Shown piece after piece: positions 5,859 to 9,003 of a stretch of 9,003 nucleotides of DNA. The notes beneath the pieces were generated by a model. It made no database searches, was not told where the DNA came from, and was given only the letters and a program-made list of their open reading frames with translations. Within the stretch, counting starts at the first letter, position 1; every line of letters begins with the position of its first letter. The translations under genes were made by a program, and so were the position numbers. The stretch comes from an uncultured Bacilli bacterium (lineage in GTDB: Bacteria; Bacillota_I; Bacilli_A; RF39; UBA660): contig CANQCQ010000034.1 in NCBI GenBank assembly GCA_947589725.1, forward strand, positions 1 through 9,003, in the 5' to 3' direction.

Positions 5859-6599
5859 TCTTCTTTGAATATTGTATATAACTTTTAATAATAATTTATC
5901 AGATGCAAATCTTTGGAAAAATTTTGCAAGACGCATTTTTATTCCAGGAATAATTAGCATTTTTCCCTTAAACATATTATCTATCGCATATTTTGCGACA
6001 AAACTACTACTATATGGTTTTATTGCAAATTCTACATTCGCAACATTGTTAAAGTTTGTTTTTACTGGTCCAGGACATAGTACTGAAATTTTGACATTTG
6101 ATTTTTTCTTTTTCTGTTCATAATATAAAGCTTCTGTTAAATTATAAACATAAGATTTAGTACTATAATAAGTTGCCATTAAGGGGCCAGGCTGAAAAGC
6201 AGCACTTGATGATACATTTAAAATATACCCATAATTTTTCTTTTCCATATCGCGAAGAATAGATTTTGTTAAAATATGTACTGCCTTAATATTTACATCA
6301 ATCATTTCTAATTCTTTAGTTAAATCTGCTTGAGTAAAATCACCAAATAAACCAAAACCTGCATTATTTATTAAGATGTCTATATTTTCTTTTCTAATCA
6401 ATGCATAAAGTTCTTTAACTTTTTGTTCGTTTGCTAAATCGGCAACAATTATTGTAACCTTTGTTGGTAAGGATCTTTGGATTTCTTCTAGTTTTTCTTT
6501 ATTTCTTGATACTAAAATTAATTCACATTTTTTAGTAGCTAGGTATTTAGCCATATCAAGACCTATTCCTGAAGATGCTCCTGTTATAAGTGCTATCAA
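5844..6599 (-). CDS. Short-chain dehydrogenase/reductase (SDR), classical type
   Basis: An NAD(P)-dependent oxidoreductase of about 251 residues. Numbered from the TTG start, the cofactor motif TGASSGIG is at 6-13, NNAG at 78-81, the structural Asn in DVNI at 101-104, catalytic Ser131 in NVSSSA, Tyr144 and Lys148 in YYSTK, and PGPVKTNF at 176-183. All active-site residues are present. The substrate cannot be inferred; the overall look is that of the DltE/YqjQ-type SDRs. I chose TTG at 6599: AGAGGTGG (6612-6605) lies five bases upstream and overlaps the alternative GTG at 6608, which therefore cannot use it. The product then starts MIALITGASSGIG, normal for SDRs. It is inserted between rplQ and the EcfA-like pair, with its own extended -10 promoter. 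The C-terminus is basic (RRKSHK). Confidence 0.92.
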   Translation of the reverse strand: MIALITGASSGIGLDMAKYLATKKCELILVSRNKEKLEEIQRSLPTKVTIIVADLANEQKVKELYALIRKENIDILINNAGFGLFGDFTQADLTKELEMIDVNIKAVHILTKSILRDMEKKNYGYILNVSSSAAFQPGPLMATYYSTKSYVYNLTEALYYEQKKKKSNVKISVLCPGPVKTNFNNVANVEFAIKPYSSSFVAKYAIDNMFKGKMLIIPGIKMRLAKFFQRFASDKLLLKVIYNIQRRKSHK

Positions 6600-6604
6600 A
6601 CAAA

Positions 6605-6612
6605 CCACCTCT
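6605..6612 (-). promoter_or_regulatory. Ribosome binding site deciding a TTG start for the SDR gene
   Basis: AGAGGTGG on the minus strand, five bases before TTG at 6599. It includes the GTG at 6608-6606, arguing against initiation there. Confidence 0.65.
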
Positions 6613-6622
6613 TTATATTTCT

Positions 6623-6651
6623 ATTATATCAAATGTAAGAGTAAAAAAACA
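6623..6651 (-). promoter_or_regulatory. Extended -10 promoter of the SDR gene
   Basis: TGATATAAT (6631-6623) is a perfect extended -10 (TGn-TATAAT). The -35 position holds TGTTTT (6651-6646), a poor match lying in the rplQ terminator, as expected where the extended -10 compensates. Transcription would start near 6616. Confidence 0.65.
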
Positions 6652-6669
6652 GTCTAATAAAGACTGCTT
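6643..6669 (-). terminator. Rho-independent terminator of the rplQ operon
   Basis: Minus-strand stem AAGCAGTCT/AGACTGTTT (nine pairs with one G-U), five-base loop, followed by seven T (partly shared with the stem). It starts about ten bases after the rplQ stop codon and closes the long ribosomal-protein operon. Confidence 0.9.
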
Positions 6670-6679
6670 AAATTTTATA

Positions 6680-7033
6680 TTATTTTGATTCATCTACTAA
6701 TTTTAAAACAACCATTAAAGCGTCATCTCCACGTCTTTCAGTCATTTTTAAAATTTGAGTATATCCACCATTTCTATTTTCATAACGTTTAGCTAAATCA
6801 TTGAATATTTTATCAACAACTTCAGTATCGTTATGTAAGAATGCTAATGCTTTACGACGAGCAACTAAGTCACCTTTTTTTCCGTAAGTAATCATTTTTT
6901 CAACAAACTTACGTACTTCCTTGGCTCTAGTTTCAGTAGTTGTTATGCTTTCATTCATAACTACTTGTTTAGTCTGTGTCGCAAGCATACTTCTTCTATG
7001 TTTGTTATCTCTTCCTAATTTTCTATATGCCAT
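6680..7033 (-). CDS. rplQ: 50S ribosomal protein L17
   Basis: The 117-residue protein matches bacterial L17 (bL17): [18 protein letters not shown] at the start, [20 protein letters not shown] in the middle, and the C-terminal [26 protein letters not shown]17 sits near the peptide exit tunnel of the large subunit. The start has AAGGAGG eight bases upstream, directly after the rpoA stop, so rpoA and rplQ are coupled as in nearly all bacteria. It is the last gene of the operon: a strong terminator follows within ten bases. Length is normal. Confidence 0.98.
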   Translation of the reverse strand: MAYRKLGRDNKHRRSMLATQTKQVVMNESITTTETRAKEVRKFVEKMITYGKKGDLVARRKALAFLHNDTEVVDKIFNDLAKRYENRNGGYTQILKMTERRGDDALMVVLKLVDESK

Positions 7034-7051
7034 TCTATATTCCTCCTTATC

Positions 7052-8002
7052 TTAGTCTTCGTCACGTAATACTAAGCCCATATCTCTAATTTTATCTAAT
7101 ACTTCTTTTAGAGATTTTTTACCTAAATTACGTATTTTCATCATGTCTGATTCGCTGTTATTAACAAGATCTTGTAAAGTATGGATTCCGGCTCTCTTTA
7201 AGCAATTATAAGCTCTTACAGAAAAATCTAAATCTTCAATAGAAGTTTCTAATGCTTTTACTTTTGGATCTTCCTTCTTTTCCATCATCATACCGCTAAC
7301 ATCGGCAATAGATGATAAGTCAGTAAGAATATTAAAGTGTTCAATTAAAATTCTTGAAGCTAAAGCAATTGCTTCTTCAGGCTTAATTGATCCATTTGTC
7401 CAAACATCTAAAATTAATTTATCATAACTTTCATCTTGTCCTACACGAGCGTTTCCAACTTCATATGATACTCTTTCAATAGGAGAATAAATAGAATCAA
7501 CTGCGATTACACCTTTTTTATTAATGTCATAAATTTTCTTATTGTCTTCACTTCTTACATATCCACGACCATTTGTAACTGTCATTTCCATATTTAGTGA
7601 AGCACCTTTAGATAATGTACATATTACTTTATCTTTATTAATTACTTCAATGTCAGAATCGCATTCAATATCTCCTGCTGTTACTTCTCCTTCTTTTGTA
7701 GTATTAATACGAACTGTTTTTGGTTCAGTTGAATAGTTCTTAAATACTACACCCTTTAAATTTAAAATAATAGTAGTTACATCTTCATAAACTCCATCAA
7801 TTGTTTGGAATTCATGTAGTACTCCATCGATTTTAACACTACTTATAGCACTTCCAGGAAGAGATGATAACATTACTCTTCTTAGTGCATTACCGATAGT
7901 AGTACCAAAACCTCTTTCTAATGGTTCTAATTCGAATCTTCCATAAAAATTATTTTCTATAGAATCCGTTATTTTATAAATTGGTTTTTCAAATTGTAAC
8001 AT
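7052..8002 (-). CDS. rpoA: DNA-directed RNA polymerase subunit alpha
   Basis: The 316-residue alpha subunit that dimerises to nucleate RNA polymerase assembly. The N-terminal domain (about 1-230) has ERGFGTTIGNALRRVMLSS at 29-47 and the KPEEAIALASRIL segment near 207-219. A linker of about 15-20 residues leads to the C-terminal domain (about 245-312), with SVRAYNCLKRAGI at 261-273 and RNLGKKSLKEV at 291-301. Arg263 and Asn266 correspond to the E. coli Arg265 and Asn268 that bind UP-element DNA, so upstream A/T-rich promoter contacts should work here. The start has GGGAGGT at normal spacing. It lies between rpsK and rplQ, the standard place. Length is normal for Bacillota (about 314). Confidence 0.99.
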   Translation of the reverse strand: MLQFEKPIYKITDSIENNFYGRFELEPLERGFGTTIGNALRRVMLSSLPGSAISSVKIDGVLHEFQTIDGVYEDVTTIILNLKGVVFKNYSTEPKTVRINTTKEGEVTAGDIECDSDIEVINKDKVICTLSKGASLNMEMTVTNGRGYVRSEDNKKIYDINKKGVIAVDSIYSPIERVSYEVGNARVGQDESYDKLILDVWTNGSIKPEEAIALASRILIEHFNILTDLSSIADVSGMMMEKKEDPKVKALETSIEDLDFSVRAYNCLKRAGIHTLQDLVNNSESDMMKIRNLGKKSLKEVLDKIRDMGLVLRDED

Positions 8003-8058
8003 GGAACTAACCTCCCTTTATTTTTTTCCACTATTGTTTATCCTTTTATATAACTAAA

Positions 8059-8442
8059 CTATCCACGAGGACGTTTAGGTGGACGACATCCATTGTGTGG
8101 GATTGGTGTAACATCTGTAATAGCTGTAACTTCTAATCCTGCAGTTTGTAATGAACGAATTGCAGTTTCACGTCCTGGTCCTAAACCTTTAACGCGTACT
8201 TCTAGCTTTCTCATTCCCATATCAAATGCAACTTTTCCAGCAGCTTCTGCAGCCATACCAGCAGCAAAAGGAGTAGATTTTTTACTTCCTTTGAAACCGA
8301 TTGCTCCAGATGATGCCCAACTAACTACATTACCTTCTGTATCAGTAATAGTTGTTATTGTATTATTAAATGTTGAATGAACATGAGCAATTCCCTCAGG
8401 TACATTCTTTTTAACTTTTTTCTTTCTAGTCTTATATGCCAT
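8059..8442 (-). CDS. rpsK: 30S ribosomal protein S11
   Basis: The 127-residue protein matches S11 (uS11): basic N-terminus [68 protein letters not shown] and the invariant C-terminus [15 protein letters not shown]11 lines the platform of the small subunit near the decoding-site mRNA path. The start follows AAAAGGAGG at normal spacing, 35 bases after rpsM. It sits in the usual rpsM-rpsK-rpoA order. Confidence 0.99.
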   Translation of the reverse strand: MAYKTRKKKVKKNVPEGIAHVHSTFNNTITTITDTEGNVVSWASSGAIGFKGSKKSTPFAAGMAAEAAGKVAFDMGMRKLEVRVKGLGPGRETAIRSLQTAGLEVTAITDVTPIPHNGCRPPKRPRG

Positions 8443-8477
8443 AAGTCTTACCTCCTTTTTTATAAACTAAATTTTAA

Positions 8478-8846
8478 CTAAACTTTCTTCTTATTTGCTA
8501 CTGTCTTACCTTTACCCTTACGAGTACGAGCATTACGATTAGTTCTTTGTCCTCTTACAGGTAATCCTCTTTTATGACGAATTCCTTGATATGAATTAAT
8601 TTCCATTTTAGTTTTAATATTCATACTAACTTCACGACGTAAATCTCCTTCAGTTAAATGCTTGTTAATTTCGTCACGAATTTTAACTAAGTCATCTTGA
8701 GATAAATCTCCAGTCTTAGTTGTTGGATCAATATTTACTTCTTTAAGAATAGATTTTGCTAAATTTCTACCAATTCCATAAATGTAAGTCAATGAAATAC
8801 AAATATGTTTGTCATTTGGAATATCTACACCTTTAATACGTGCCAT
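8478..8846 (-). CDS. rpsM: 30S ribosomal protein S13
   Basis: The 122-residue protein matches S13 (uS13): [26 protein letters not shown] with the GIGR helix-hairpin-like turn, the DLRREV segment, and [31 protein letters not shown] with a very basic tail. S13 sits in the head of the small subunit and contacts S19, the large subunit and P-site tRNA. The start has AGGAGGTG at good spacing and follows rpmJ by about 20 bases. Length is normal. Confidence 0.99.
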   Translation of the reverse strand: MARIKGVDIPNDKHICISLTYIYGIGRNLAKSILKEVNIDPTTKTGDLSQDDLVKIRDEINKHLTEGDLRREVSMNIKTKMEINSYQGIRHKRGLPVRGQRTNRNARTRKGKGKTVANKKKV

Positions 8847-8867
8847 ATTATTACACCTCCTATTATT

Positions 8868-8981
8868 TTAACCTTGAACTTGTTTGTGTTTTGGATTTTC
8901 ACAAATTATTCTTATTTTTCCTTTACGTTTTACAACTTTGCATTTTTCGCAAATTGGTTTAACTGATGCTTTTACTTTCAT
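8868..8981 (-). CDS. rpmJ: 50S ribosomal protein L36, zinc-binding form
   Basis: A 37-residue gene, read directly from the minus strand: it begins [15 protein letters not shown] and ends [10 protein letters not shown], an L36 (bL36) of normal length. Cys11, Cys14, Cys27 and His32 form the C-x2-C...C-x4-H zinc ribbon, so this is the zinc-containing form and not the zinc-free paralog used under zinc starvation. The start ATG at 8981 has AGGAGGG (8993-8987) five bases upstream. It lies between infA and rpsM, the standard Bacillota order. Confidence 0.97.
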   Translation of the reverse strand: MKVKASVKPICEKCKVVKRKGKIRIICENPKHKQVQG

Positions 8982-8994
8982 AATTTCCCTCCTA

Positions 8995-9003
8995 TTATTT
9001 ACG
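8995..9003 (-). CDS. infA: Last codons of infA (translation initiation factor IF-1), cut by window edge
   Basis: The right edge reads CGT AAA TAA on the minus strand, that is Arg-Lys-stop, just before the rpmJ Shine-Dalgarno. IF-1 usually ends in a basic dipeptide of this kind and infA almost always precedes rpmJ in this operon. Only two residues are visible, so the call rests on gene order. Confidence 0.5.
   Translation of the reverse strand, partial: RK

Noticed and set aside
8093..8380. A 95-codon plus-strand open frame opposite rpsK
   Set aside because: Antisense to a certain rpsK; composition is that expected from the reverse complement of a ribosomal gene. The same applies to the plus-strand frames at 4440-4643, 5872-6123 and 7542-7736.
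1..9003. CRISPR arrays, tRNA or rRNA genes, insertion sequences and the alternative code with TGA as Trp
   Set aside because: I saw no regularly spaced repeats, no tRNA-like cloverleaf, no transposase or terminal repeats, and TGA acts as a stop at 2624-2626 while the Trp codons checked are TGG.

Overview
The window is a stretch of a very A+T-rich genome in which every supported gene lies on the minus strand, so transcription runs from high to low coordinates. The order infA (last codons)-rpmJ-rpsM-rpsK-rpoA-rplQ, then an EcfA-type ATPase pair, truA, rplM and rpsI is the classic Bacillota arrangement. An EssC-type protein at the left edge also points to Bacillota. TGA is used as a stop (at 2624-2626) and the Trp codons I checked are TGG, so code 11 applies rather than the Mycoplasma code. 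Together these suggest a low-GC, Bacilli-like lineage, possibly an uncultured gut relative of the Mollicutes/Erysipelotrichia. That placement is inference.

Layout in transcription order. (1) 9003-6643: end of the big ribosomal-protein operon (infA tail, rpmJ, rpsM, rpsK, rpoA, rplQ), closed by a strong hairpin terminator. (2) 6628-3421: a short-chain dehydrogenase, two EcfA-like ABC proteins, then truA, closed by another strong terminator. A weak terminator and a possible new promoter separate the SDR from the ABC pair. (3) 3411-2249: a two-gene operon of unknown function, with its own promoter and terminator, between truA and rplM. (4) 2257-1234: rplM-rpsI with a promoter, a structured leader and a terminator. 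(5) 1188-1: a small three-helix membrane protein, then essC with its own promoter; essC runs off the left edge.

The most unusual content is in block 2. The two ABC proteins sit exactly where EcfA1 and EcfA2 belong and keep the EcfA C-terminal motif. However, their nucleotide-binding motifs are heavily altered (the second has no Walker A), and the transmembrane partner EcfT that normally lies between them and truA is missing. The other points of interest are the unknown two-gene operon, a pseudoknot-like rplM leader, a repeated architecture in which the next promoter's -35 region lies inside the preceding terminator hairpin, and the holin-like gene beside essC.

Functionally most of the window serves translation and transcription: ribosomal proteins, the RNA polymerase alpha subunit and tRNA pseudouridylation. 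The accessory genes (SDR, unknown pair, EssC module) are inserted at the seams between these housekeeping units.
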